DNA of 21,613 nt, taken from positions 1 to 21,613 of IMG/VR virus record IMGVR_UViG_3300009406_000002; one strand, given 5' to 3'. The notes below the pieces were generated by a model. It was given only the letters and a program-made list of their open reading frames with translations, was not told where the DNA came from and searched no databases. Source of the stretch: a virus. Below, piece by piece: positions 5,875 to 13,630 of the stretch (its first letter is position 1; each line of letters opens with the position of its first letter). Both the position numbers and the translations under genes were made by a program.

Positions 5875-6093
5875 CTATTTGAAATGATTCTTCAATTGCT
5901 TTTTCTCTTCCAGCAGCCTTAATTCTAATTTCCCTAATAAATCAGCGTTTTTATTTATGTCTTTTAACGTTTGATCTACATCTTCTGTGGATCCGTCCGC
6001 TATCTCCTTTTTATAACCTTCTAATCTTTGTTTTGCTAACTCAATTTCTCTTTTAGTTTTTTTGATGTACGTTTCAATTAGTTCCTGGTCCAC
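5875..6093 (-). CDS. Small coiled-coil protein, 72 aa
   Basis: GTG 6093 follows GGAG with a nine-base spacer and overlaps the stop of the upstream gene by one base (TAGTG), so the two are translationally coupled. The protein is almost wholly charged coiled coil (IKKTKREIELAKQRLEGYKK, then LGKLELRLLEEKKQLK). It has no Cys, Trp or membrane segment. It may be a small structural or partner protein of its neighbours. I do not recognise it. Confidence 0.65.
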   Translation of the reverse strand: MDQELIETYIKKTKREIELAKQRLEGYKKEIADGSTEDVDQTLKDINKNADLLGKLELRLLEEKKQLKNHFK

Positions 6094-6302
6094 TATTCAT
6101 CACTCCTACTTATTGAAATTTTTCTATACATAGCAATAACTTTTCTGTTTTCTTTTTCCCATTCAAGTTTCTGTAGCATGGGAATAGAATACTTCCCCTC
6201 CATAAGAGTCATCAAATTGGATAATCTAATTGTTTTCTCTCGGGGGCTAACATTTAAACTCATTATTTTCTCGTATTCCGTATTTATTTCTTTAAGATTC
6301 AT
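6093..6302 (-). CDS. Hypothetical protein, 69 aa
   Basis: The start is ATG 6302, eight bases after AAAGGG. The upstream GTG at 6311 lies inside that ribosome site and is rejected. The product starts MNLKEINTEYEKIMSLNVSP and is helical and charged, with one basic segment (YRKISIS). It is the second of three short genes between the resolvase and the 5388-5789 gene and is coupled to the next one by a one-base overlap. No family was recognised. Confidence 0.65.
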   Translation of the reverse strand: MNLKEINTEYEKIMSLNVSPREKTIRLSNLMTLMEGKYSIPMLQKLEWEKENRKVIAMYRKISISRSDE

Positions 6303-6307
6303 TTTCT

Positions 6308-6439
6308 TCACCCTTTTATATTTTTTGTTTCTTGTTCTGCTTTGATTCTGCGGATCTCCGCTTTAGCCAAAATCTTGTAGACTATGTCCTGCGTTTCTTT
6401 AGAAAACTCATTTAGATGTGGGGATCTTTGTTGTCTCAT
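6308..6439 (-). CDS. Small basic protein, 43 aa
   Basis: ATG 6439 follows AAAGGAG with an eight-base spacer. The product starts MRQQRSPHLNEFSKETQDIV and ends in a charged helix (AEIRRIKAEQETKNIKG). It is too short for most gene lists, but the ribosome site, its fit between the resolvase stop (6476) and the next gene (6302), and the compact spacing support it. The function is unknown. Confidence 0.55.
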   Translation of the reverse strand: MRQQRSPHLNEFSKETQDIVYKILAKAEIRRIKAEQETKNIKG

Positions 6440-6475
6440 TCATCATTCTCCTTTCATAAAATCGATTCGCAAGCG

Positions 6476-7057
6476 TCATTTTTTTAACGTTTTTAATTTA
6501 TTATATATCGTTGATCTCGGAACACCTGTAAGCTTCACAATATCCGATACACTCATCCCATTGTTTTCCTTGTCACCGTATAACGTCATGGCACGTTCTA
6601 CATCTTTTTTAGGTCTAGAAGGTCGGCCCATGTGTTTCCCTTGTTCTTTGGCTCGTTCTCTTCCCTCTGTGGTTCGTTCTACAATTAAATCCCTTTCAAA
6701 CTGCGCAAACGACCCTAAAATATTAAACATAAGTTGATGCATCGAATTGTTTTCTTCGCCTGCTGCAAAGGTCATATTATCTTTAATGAATTGAACACTC
6801 GCTTTTTTCTCATTGATCTCATTAACTAATTTATTTAAATCGATGATCGATCTAGCTAGACGGTCAATTTTAGTTACTACAATGGTGTCGCCTTCTCTAA
6901 CTTGTTCCAACATAGATTTTAATTGAGTTCTTTGTGCGGTGCTTGTTCCTGTTACCTTTTCGACGAATATCTTTTCGCATCCTTCAGAATCCAATAATTC
7001 TTTTTGAGTGTTTAAATCTTGGCCTACTGTTGAAACTCTCGCATAACCAATCTTCAT
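6476..7057 (-). CDS. Serine recombinase (resolvase/invertase family), 193 aa
   Basis: Small serine recombinase of the Tn3-resolvase/invertase type. ATG 7057 follows AGGAGGGG. The N-terminal catalytic domain shows IGYARVST with the nucleophile S9, and KIDRLARS with R66 and R69. The long dimer helix runs through MHQLMFNILGSFAQFERDLI, then the motif ERTTEGRERAKEQGK, HMGRPSRP, and a C-terminal HTH (SVSDIVKLTGVPRSTIYNKL, residues 167-186). Full length for the family. It cuts and rejoins DNA at paired res sites, most likely to resolve plasmid multimers into monomers, which supports partition by the divergent parA operon. A res-like repeat cluster (7071-7194) and a strong promoter lie directly upstream, so it probably represses itself. 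It could also act as an invertase or belong to a lost transposon, but no transposase or inverted ends are seen. Confidence 0.93.
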   Translation of the reverse strand: MKIGYARVSTVGQDLNTQKELLDSEGCEKIFVEKVTGTSTAQRTQLKSMLEQVREGDTIVVTKIDRLARSIIDLNKLVNEINEKKASVQFIKDNMTFAAGEENNSMHQLMFNILGSFAQFERDLIVERTTEGRERAKEQGKHMGRPSRPKKDVERAMTLYGDKENNGMSVSDIVKLTGVPRSTIYNKLKTLKK

Positions 7058-7070
7058 CGTTTGCCCCTCC

Positions 7071-7194
7071 TGTCTAAAAGTTAACTATCTTTGGTACTTT
7101 TAATTATAGACTAACTTTAAAACAATGTAAACAACAATAACAACAATAATAATAATAATTTTTATAGGTGTCTTGAAGTTAACACTTTTAGACA
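7071..7194. repeat. Res-like recombination site upstream of the resolvase
   Basis: TGTCTAAAAGTTAAC (7071-7085) recurs as TGTCTTGAAGTTAAC (7169-7183). It recurs again inverted at 7178-7194, read on the other strand as TGTCT-AAAAGT-GTTAAC. Positions 7169-7194 thus form a 26-bp imperfect dyad centred on GTTAAC, the size of a resolvase crossover subsite. The left copy faces a degenerate partner near 7096-7111 (ACTTTTA...TAGAC), giving a second, wider subsite. Two dyads about 85 bp apart next to a resolvase gene is normal res architecture. Confidence 0.65.
7103..7131 (-). promoter_or_regulatory. Resolvase promoter
   Basis: On the minus strand TTTACA (7131-7126), a 17-base spacer and TATAAT (7108-7103). 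It lies between the two res-like dyads, and the leftmost repeat covers the transcription start, so resolvase binding should repress it. Confidence 0.7.
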
Positions 7195-7340
7195 CGAACG
7201 TTACTAAATTTCATTCCGAGAAGGGATTCGATAAAATAAATAGAATTATTATTATTATTAGCAACATCACCAACATTAAGTTAATATTGATATTAATAAT
7301 CACATTAACATTAATATAAAAAAATTAAAGGGGTGATTTG

Positions 7341-8129
7341 ATGGGGAAAGTTCTTGCTATATCAACGAATAAAGGAGGGGTTCTTAAAACGAGTCTGACT
7401 ACAAACATCGCTGGCGCCCTGTGTGAAAATGGGAAAAACGTTTTAATTATTGATGCTGACAATCAAGGAAATGTAATGCTTAGTTTTGGACGTAATCCTG
7501 ACGATTGCGAATTGACTCTGTACGATGTTCTTGTAGATGGTTTGCAAGCAGAAAAAGCCGTGACTAATGTCTATACAAGTAAGAATGCTAAAATTGACGT
7601 ACTACCTTCTAATGACGATATGGCTTTCTTTGAATTCGATGTACTAACTGACCGTAAACAAACGGAACCCTTCATGTTATTAAAGAAGGCTGTGGCTTCG
7701 CTGGTGGATCAATACGATATCATCCTCATAGACACACCCCCTAACCTCGGATTGACACAGGGGAATGTTCTGACGTTTGCTGATTATGTATTGATCCCTT
7801 TTCAAACGGAAAACTACTCGATGCGTTCTCTTGTGAAGATCCTCAACGCTATTACAAGTTTCAAAGACAAATACAATCCGGATTTATCCGTTCTTGGTGT
7901 CGTAGCTACCTTGGTAGATCAAAGAACGACACTCCACAGTGAAGTGCTGCAAAAGTGTCGTAGATATTGTTATGAAAGAGATATTACATTCTTTGATACA
8001 GTGATACCTAAATCAGTTCGTTTTGCCTCTTCTGTGGCCTATGAAGGGTTACCAGCTACGTTAACAGATAAGAAAAATAAACTTGTTTCATCGTACTATG
8101 AGTTATTAAATGAAATGGAGGTTTTATAA
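7341..8129 (+). CDS. parA: ParA-type partition ATPase, 262 aa
   Basis: Cytosolic partition ATPase that binds the nucleoid and moves plasmid copies apart with its DNA-binding partner. ATG 7341 sits five bases after AGGGGTG; the TTG just before it touches the ribosome site. The deviant Walker A is KGGVLKTS (residues 11-18) with both Lys residues, Walker A' is LIIDADNQGN (35-44), and Walker B is IILIDTPPN (128-135, D131). The lack of an N-terminal HTH and the length are those of short type Ib ParA proteins, which leave autoregulation to the small partner. The partner follows at once (8130), and a repeat cluster suitable as centromere lies downstream. Upstream, an AT-rich region with AACATTAAT elements (7272-7317) probably holds the promoter, but no clear -35/-10 pair can be fixed. 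Confidence 0.95.
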   Translation: MGKVLAISTNKGGVLKTSLTTNIAGALCENGKNVLIIDADNQGNVMLSFGRNPDDCELTLYDVLVDGLQAEKAVTNVYTSKNAKIDVLPSNDDMAFFEFDVLTDRKQTEPFMLLKKAVASLVDQYDIILIDTPPNLGLTQGNVLTFADYVLIPFQTENYSMRSLVKILNAITSFKDKYNPDLSVLGVVATLVDQRTTLHSEVLQKCRRYCYERDITFFDTVIPKSVRFASSVAYEGLPATLTDKKNKLVSSYYELLNEMEVL

Positions 8130-8465
8130 ATGGCTAGAAAAAAAGGTAGCAGCATAGCAGATTTTGAGAACGTGGCAACACCACCTGGCTCCTCTATTAA
8201 TACTAATGATAACAATAATGTTAATAATAATGATAAAGATAACATTAATGATGATAATAAAGATGCTAATATTAGTATTAATGATGATATTAATACTATC
8301 CTCGAAGCTAACAAAAAGAATGAGAAGATCTTGGTTGGTATTTACTTTGAAAAAGAAGTGGCCAAGCAGTTGGATAAACTTTCTAAAAAAGGTGGCCGAG
8401 GTACAAAATCAAAACTGGTTAATGCAGCCGTTAAAAAGATTCTGCAAGAACAAAATATGATGTAA
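8130..8465 (+). CDS. Ribbon-helix-helix partner of ParA (centromere-binding protein), 111 aa
   Basis: ATG 8130 starts directly after the parA stop and has GGAGG eight bases upstream, so the two are one operon. The N-terminus is basic (ARKKGSSIADFENV), probably the ParA-stimulating tail. Residues 25-65 are an Asn/Asp-rich linker encoded by very AT-rich repetitive DNA. The C-terminal 45 residues read as a ribbon-helix-helix domain: a short strand (KILVGIYF), helix EKEVAKQLDKLSKK, turn GGRGTKS, helix KLVNAAVKKILQEQ. Small RHH partners of this kind (omega, ParG, ParR types) bind arrays of short direct repeats as the plasmid centromere and repress their own operon. Matching repeats (ATCATAGG) begin about 70 bases past the gene. 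The long Asn/Asp linker is unusual. Confidence 0.8.
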   Translation: MARKKGSSIADFENVATPPGSSINTNDNNNVNNNDKDNINDDNKDANISINDDINTILEANKKNEKILVGIYFEKEVAKQLDKLSKKGGRGTKSKLVNAAVKKILQEQNMM

Positions 8466-8487
8466 TGAGACTAGCCTTCAAATATAG

Positions 8488-8526
8488 AAAGAGCCCCCCG
8501 TAGTAAAATGGAGGGCTTTATTTTTG
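8488..8526 (+). terminator. Terminator of the parA operon
   Basis: GCCCCCC (8493-8499) pairs with GGAGGGC (8510-8516) with one mismatch, followed by TTTATTTTT. It ends the parA-RHH transcript before the repeat cluster. Confidence 0.75.
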
Positions 8527-8532
8527 AACGGA

Positions 8533-8654
8533 ATCATAGGTTTTACCTATAAAATCATAGGATGTATCATAGGGTAAATCATAGGTTATCGCTGTCATAT
8601 CTCCCCGTGTCTGGGTTTATGACTCTTTATAAATCATAGGTTGTATCCTATGAT
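8533..8654. repeat. ATCATAGG repeat cluster, likely centromere (parS-like)
   Basis: ATCATAGG occurs five times in direct orientation (8533, 8554, 8566, 8578, 8633) and once inverted (CCTATGAT, 8647-8654). Three consecutive copies are spaced 12 bp apart, and a half-site, ACCTAT, lies at 8545-8550. The last direct copy and the inverted copy form a dyad. Its position just after a ParA/RHH operon and terminator is where plasmid centromeres lie. The spacing suits cooperative binding of RHH dimers. Confidence 0.7.
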
Positions 8655-9488
8655 CTGCGCTGATTAGTTGATTCTCCCACCACTTACCCTTTACGGGGTC
8701 TCTTGAAGTGGAGGACTTCTTTCGGGGGAACGTTAAAGACTTATTTTTTCGACATTATTAGGGGTATGAGAAGGGTATGAGAAATGTATAATAATTGATA
8801 TTTTGAAACGCCATTATCCTTTGTGTGGCATAGGATTTCAAAGGTAACTATTACTCTTTTTGAGTAGCTTTTTTTATATACCCCTACATCGTCCTGTGTC
8901 GACAATGTGCCACTTTGGCGCTTTTGAATCCTGTACTACTCAGAACAGAAAAAAGACATGATACTAAGGTGTAAAATAGTATCATCATTCTCAATGTCTG
9001 CACGCTTAAAATATACCGTCCTTAAAGGGTATTCTGATTTCATCGATACGCAATGATACAAAATAGGTATTTAGAATCATTAGATTGTTTTTTTGATCTC
9101 GAAGAGCTATTGTAACGCAACGAATAACGTTTGAAAAAACGTTCCCTTATCACGCCTTTTTTAGGGGTGTGTATAAATGGGCACTCTCTTTTTTTCGTGA
9201 TTATTTTTACTAAAGATAATAAGAAGTTATCTTGATGAAATAATTACTTCCGAAAACAAACGTTTTCGGAAATAAATGAGTGATGTTCATAAGCCTGTGT
9301 AGAGTTTTTAACATTCGAATGACTGTACCATTCAAAACAAATAAAAACCCCACAGAATTAAACTGAGGGGCTAAATTCATTACTTATAGACTTGTAATGT
9401 TATTTAAGGTTTGCCACAAGTGGCAAAAAAGAGTTAATCCTTGACCACCTAACGTTACGGTCTAACCTCAAGCTAGGTGTCAAAGGGG
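8655..9488. other. 830-bp region without genes, rich in dyads
   Basis: No frame here has a ribosome site. It contains a tandem 11-bp repeat (GGGTATGAGAA, 8762-8772 and 8773-8783), and a possible sRNA end with TACTC/GAGTA and a T-run on the plus strand (8856-8878). Dyads are ATGATACTA/TAGTATCAT (8958-8966, 8977-8985), AACGTTT/AAACGTT (9126-9132, 9137-9143), a ten-base perfect stem TTCCGAAAAC/GTTTTCGGAA (9248-9257, 9262-9271), CATTCGAATG (9312-9321) and TTTGCCAC/GTGGCAAA (9410-9427). Such clustering suggests protein-binding or single-strand structures, perhaps more centromere or an origin-linked site. Confidence 0.5.
9340..9370 (-). terminator. Terminator of the phage tail transcript
   Basis: CCCC-A-CAG pairs with CTG-A-GGGG (9348-9355 with 9363-9370). 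On the minus strand it is followed by TTTTTATTT. It is the first clear minus-strand stop after the gene ending at 9489. Confidence 0.7.
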
Positions 9489-10238
9489 CTATCCATTTTG
9501 AATTTCTTTTATTTGTTCAGTCAGATCTATCTCATGATGCACATAATGCATCTTCCCATCTACATTTTGTAATAGGTGAACTAAACAAGTTGCAGAAACC
9601 GTATCTACTTCTTGCGATGCTATTAATTCGTGTACATACAATAAATGGTTGAAATAAACATCCGCAACACTCCCCTCTTTGTTTAAAAGGTATAGAAACG
9701 GCGAGTCTGCAAAGTTCATTAATTCATCCTGCCGCTTTTCAATATCCTCCGTTGGCGAGAATATATTGTACCCATTATAATTCGGAGAAATTTCTTGTGT
9801 ATCGATTTTTCCATTTGTGCCTAATTTCACACTTCCAGGACTCCCATTTTTGAAAAAACCAATCAAACAGACGTAAATAGAATTTCCATCTAAAAGCCAC
9901 TTAATTACTTCATCGCCGTTTTCTTTTAGATGCTTGTACCCTTCTTCTAAAATCTGCTTAAAATCATCTAAATAATAATGATTTCCCGTTCTTTCTATTA
10001 TGAAATCTTTCATGGGCTCACTTGCCTCATGCGTTCCGCCAGTGCTTATTAGCACGTTATTTGATATTCTGATAACTTTATCATAGCTGTCGTCTCGCTT
10101 ATCAAGTATTTTTTCATCATATTCCATCGTTTCGGTGTATAACCTTCTATAAACCGAGCGCGTATCCGCTGTTACAATCACAAATGGGTAGGGATTTATA
10201 TTGCTTTTTCCAACAGTCGCGTTCATTATTAAAGTCAA
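9489..10238 (-). CDS. Proteasome-fold (Ntn-hydrolase-like) protein, 249 aa
   Basis: The start is a TTG at 10238, seven bases after AGGGGG, overlapping the tape measure stop (TTGA), so the two genes are coupled. The sequence matches the plan of proteasome beta/HslV-type proteins: a first strand beginning with Thr2 (MTLIMNATVG), FVIVTADTRS, then DKVIRISNNVLISTGGTHEA with the helix ASEPMKDFIIER. Later come IYVCLIGFFKNGSPGSVKLG and a turn NGK. After removal of Met1, Thr2 would be the N-terminal nucleophile. In most Bacillota siphophages the gene after the tape measure encodes the distal tail protein, so this is an unusual neighbour. It could process the tape measure or a tail protein, or keep the fold without activity. 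The fold is inferred by eye; a Lys corresponding to the catalytic one is not certain. Confidence 0.5.
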   Translation of the reverse strand: MTLIMNATVGKSNINPYPFVIVTADTRSVYRRLYTETMEYDEKILDKRDDSYDKVIRISNNVLISTGGTHEASEPMKDFIIERTGNHYYLDDFKQILEEGYKHLKENGDEVIKWLLDGNSIYVCLIGFFKNGSPGSVKLGTNGKIDTQEISPNYNGYNIFSPTEDIEKRQDELMNFADSPFLYLLNKEGSVADVYFNHLLYVHELIASQEVDTVSATCLVHLLQNVDGKMHYVHHEIDLTEQIKEIQNG

Positions 10239-13200
10239 TTCAACGCCCCCTTAAAACTATAAAATAATTCCATGATATTTTCAGCGTTTCTTTTCGTTTT
10301 TTCGCTACTCTTTACCCTAGGAGATGCTGGACTTAACCAATTTGGCTCTGGTATAGCGGTTTCCGCCATTGATTTTGATGTCTCCATCACACGTTTTTTC
10401 ATAGACTCAATACCAACCACAAAACCTTCCCCAGTAAATTTCCCTACACCCTCCAAAACTTTGGATGGTGACTGGATCTTTAATGCTCTCTCCATCGTGC
10501 TAGCCACACTATTGGCTATACTCCTAGCAGTAGACATTACTCGCCCTCTCCCAGCTAGTAAGCCTTGATTAAGACCTAACATAGAGTTGACCCCTATTGA
10601 TCTAAACTGAGACGGGGTGTTGTTAAAAGTGCTAACGATATTGCTAGAAAATACCCTTAATAAACTCAACTGTTGCGATGTTCCGTTCCTTAGTCTACTG
10701 AGCATATTCGACATTGCACTTTGCGTTATAGGATCAAGTCTATTTAAAGCCGTTTCTATCTGTTTAACAGACACGTTGTAACCTTGTACGATAGCTTTAA
10801 AACTATTTGCGGAATCTCGTTCCACAGAATCAAACATCTTTTGGATAGCTTGGACGACTTTTGAAGTGCCATCGTTGATACCTAACGCGAGACCGTCTGT
10901 GAGAGCATCGCCCATGTCTTGAAACACTTTTGATGGACTATTGATGTCAAACGCAGCCTTGGTGGCTTTTGTTGTATCATCAGCCATGTTTTCAACAGCG
11001 TTTTGTACATTCACGGATCCGCCATCAACTCCGACTACCACTCCGTCAGTCAGATCACCGCCAATAGATTCAAAGTCAGCTGCTTCAATTTCTTCTCGTA
11101 AAGTTGAAGAGGCGTCGTCTGCAAAATCGACCATTAAATCAACAGCTTCGTTAAGACCTCCACCTAACGATGTTTTTAAGTTATCTGCCGCCTCTTTGGG
11201 GGCATCGTTCATTAATTCTTTAAAGCGATCGAGTTCGTCGCCACCCATATCGGAAACGACAGCTAATTCAGCCGCCGAATCTGGGCCCATCGTTTCTAAC
11301 CATCGAAGAAAACCTTCATTTCCCTCTTCGCCAGCTCCTTCCATTAATTCCGCAACGTTATCCGCCCATTGTGCTGTCATTTCTTGGTTATGTTCTAAGT
11401 TAGCTATCATTTCCTCGCCCGAAACCTTAGATTCTTTATCCATTCTATCAAAGGCATTTGTAGCGTTATCTACTAACTCATCATACGCGTTCTTCATACT
11501 GTCGAAGGCTTCTTTATGAGCTCCTTCTAAATCCTCATAAGAGGTTATTTGTCTTAAATTACCCTCTTCAATCGCTGCCGCTGAATTTTCTTTCGCTGTA
11601 ACGATTTGTTCTTCTGTTATACCTTGTTGTTCCGCTAGATCTTTTAAAGCTGCTTCTAATGCTTTTTCTTCTTCTGTTAAGCCTGCTGTTATTTCTGCTG
11701 CATCACTTTTTGAAATATTACTGTTGTCTTCTGCTTCTTTTCTTTTATTGATTGTCTCTATTAATTGAGCTTCTATTTCTTCTTGCTCTTTTATTATTTC
11801 AGTTAATCTAGTTTGAGCTTCTTGAGCCAATTCTTGTTCCTTCATAAGTTCAATACGAGCTTGTATCTTATCGGAAGACTCGCTCAAGGCGTCTGCTTCT
11901 TCATCATAAGTTAGATTTAATCCCTCGACTGAACCGTTTAACTCGTCTACATATGAGCTTAGTAAAGCTTTATCTGCTGCGGATTTATTTTCCTTTCCTG
12001 AAAGTTCATCTATTTTCTTTGCGTAATCTTCATTTACCTTTGCGCTGTTGTTTATCTCACTTTGATTTTCCTTATATGCTTCTGAAGTTTTATCTATTGA
12101 ATCCACAAGAGCATCATTACTATCTGATAGTTCTTCCGTTTCTTCGTTTAATCTATCAGCCTCCTCGCTCGAACGCTTAAACCACTTGACTACCGCAATT
12201 GTTGCACCAACTAACGCACCAATACCCACGGTCACCCAACCGATCGGACCCATCATAAATCTTAATGCTGCGCCAAATATTCTAGCTGCGACTGCACCAG
12301 CTAGTTTAGCGGCTGATCCAAGTGTTATTTGCCTGGTCAGCAAAAGTTCTGTAGCGACTGCTGTTAATGTTAAGGCGTTCATAACTGCCCTTGATGCTGC
12401 TAAAATTTTTGAACTTGCCGCATTAGCCATTAGAGAGATAGAGTTTTTCGTAACTGCTATCGTGTAAAGGCTTTTAGCTGCGGTAACAGTCAAAGTAACT
12501 GCTTTGGATACTTGCAGAGCTGCTACGGTTTTAGCTATAACCACGTGCATAGCATAAGCTGTAGCCATACCGATCAAAACAGGTGATAATGCTTGTACAA
12601 CTGGCATTAGTGCACCAACAGCATCGGTAAAACCTATAACGTAAGGTGCAGCACTTTCAATCGCATTACCCATAGCTGCAAACGCAGCGTTCACAACAAC
12701 TTTTAGACTGTCGAGATTTTGTGCTAAGTCCTTACCGGTCACTTGCTGAGATAACCGACTAAACGAGTCAATCATGCTTGCAATACCTATTGCGACTGCA
12801 TACCTTAGGTTGGACAATGATGTGGCGATACCACTACTGGCAGTCTTTGCTCTGTCCGCAAATCCACCTGTTTCGTTGCTTAACTCGATAAGTTTTGCGT
12901 TGAAGTCGTTGAACGTAACGTCTCCCGATTTCAGAGCATCATACAAATCATTTTGAGCAGATGCTCCTGCATAACCAAATGCATCAGCTACATCATTCAA
13001 AGCAACACCCATGGTCTCTTGTAGTGTTCGCCATGATTGTAAATCCACTTCACCCTTCGCGAGCATTTGGACATATTGTTGTAACCCGCGTTGAGCATCA
13101 GCAGCACTAGCGCCACTCGCCATAAATGCGTTATTTAATGCCAATGTTGTATCAACTGCTCCATCTAAATCACCAGTCATAACGGCAATTTGTTGCGCTG

Positions 13201-13609
13201 TGGATGTGACGTCATCTAATTTACTAGGCAAACCGTCGATACCGTCAGCTAATGCCCTTATCGCTCTTTCTGACTCTTCGGCTCCGAAACCTACTTGTTC
13301 CATCACTTTTGGAAATTGATTAAGGGTATCAAAACGACTAATAGCATCGTCCATTGACGCTCTTAACACCTTAAATGCCGCCGCACCCACCGCAACAAGC
13401 CCAAGCGCTGTGACAAACTTTTTAATGTTGCTACCTGCTTTTGTTGATTCTTCACCGACGCCTTTTAAGCCATCTTCTGTCTGCTTAACGCCTTTACCGG
13501 CTTTAGCTCCTGAATCTTCGAGACCGTCCAAACTTTTTGATGCGTTATCAACTGGCTTGTTATCTATCGTAATATCAATTTTAATCGAACCGTCAGAAAT
13601 GGTAATCAC
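10235..13609 (-). CDS. Phage tail tape measure protein, 1124 aa
   Basis: Sets siphophage tail length and occupies the tail lumen. Residues 65-290 hold the conserved tape-measure domain (FDTLNQFPKVMEQVG, ADGIDGLPSKLDDVTSTAQQ, ALNNAFMASGASAADAQRGL, LAKGEVDLQSWRTLQETMGV). Hydrophobic helices follow at about 320-475 (AVGALMPVVQALSPVLIGMA and others to VGIGALVGATIAVVKWF), then a charged coiled coil (480-660) and repeated motifs near the end (INSPSKVFQDMGDALTDGL and IQSPSKVLEGVGKFTGEGF). The first possible start, GTG 13609, lies inside GGGGAGGTGAT. At the normal distance there is only an ATT (13600), so initiation may be non-canonical. The chaperone gene is 21 bp upstream. No other virion structural gene accompanies it. 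A tail of roughly 1,120 residues times 1.5 angstroms, about 165 nm, would follow from the usual ruler rule. Confidence 0.95.
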   Translation of the reverse strand: MITISDGSIKIDITIDNKPVDNASKSLDGLEDSGAKAGKGVKQTEDGLKGVGEESTKAGSNIKKFVTALGLVAVGAAAFKVLRASMDDAISRFDTLNQFPKVMEQVGFGAEESERAIRALADGIDGLPSKLDDVTSTAQQIAVMTGDLDGAVDTTLALNNAFMASGASAADAQRGLQQYVQMLAKGEVDLQSWRTLQETMGVALNDVADAFGYAGASAQNDLYDALKSGDVTFNDFNAKLIELSNETGGFADRAKTASSGIATSLSNLRYAVAIGIASMIDSFSRLSQQVTGKDLAQNLDSLKVVVNAAFAAMGNAIESAAPYVIGFTDAVGALMPVVQALSPVLIGMATAYAMHVVIAKTVAALQVSKAVTLTVTAAKSLYTIAVTKNSISLMANAASSKILAASRAVMNALTLTAVATELLLTRQITLGSAAKLAGAVAARIFGAALRFMMGPIGWVTVGIGALVGATIAVVKWFKRSSEEADRLNEETEELSDSNDALVDSIDKTSEAYKENQSEINNSAKVNEDYAKKIDELSGKENKSAADKALLSSYVDELNGSVEGLNLTYDEEADALSESSDKIQARIELMKEQELAQEAQTRLTEIIKEQEEIEAQLIETINKRKEAEDNSNISKSDAAEITAGLTEEEKALEAALKDLAEQQGITEEQIVTAKENSAAAIEEGNLRQITSYEDLEGAHKEAFDSMKNAYDELVDNATNAFDRMDKESKVSGEEMIANLEHNQEMTAQWADNVAELMEGAGEEGNEGFLRWLETMGPDSAAELAVVSDMGGDELDRFKELMNDAPKEAADNLKTSLGGGLNEAVDLMVDFADDASSTLREEIEAADFESIGGDLTDGVVVGVDGGSVNVQNAVENMADDTTKATKAAFDINSPSKVFQDMGDALTDGLALGINDGTSKVVQAIQKMFDSVERDSANSFKAIVQGYNVSVKQIETALNRLDPITQSAMSNMLSRLRNGTSQQLSLLRVFSSNIVSTFNNTPSQFRSIGVNSMLGLNQGLLAGRGRVMSTARSIANSVASTMERALKIQSPSKVLEGVGKFTGEGFVVGIESMKKRVMETSKSMAETAIPEPNWLSPASPRVKSSEKTKRNAENIMELFYSFKGALN

Positions 13610-13630
13610 CTCCCCTAAAAAATATCAATT

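Noticed and set aside
6476-7194. Transposon of the Tn3 type
   Set aside because: A resolvase and res-like site are present, but no transposase and no terminal inverted repeats are seen.
8218-8300. Possible AT-rich iterons in the RHH gene linker
   Set aside because: The repeats are irregular and are explained by Asn/Asp codons (AAT, GAT). No constant unit or spacing was found.
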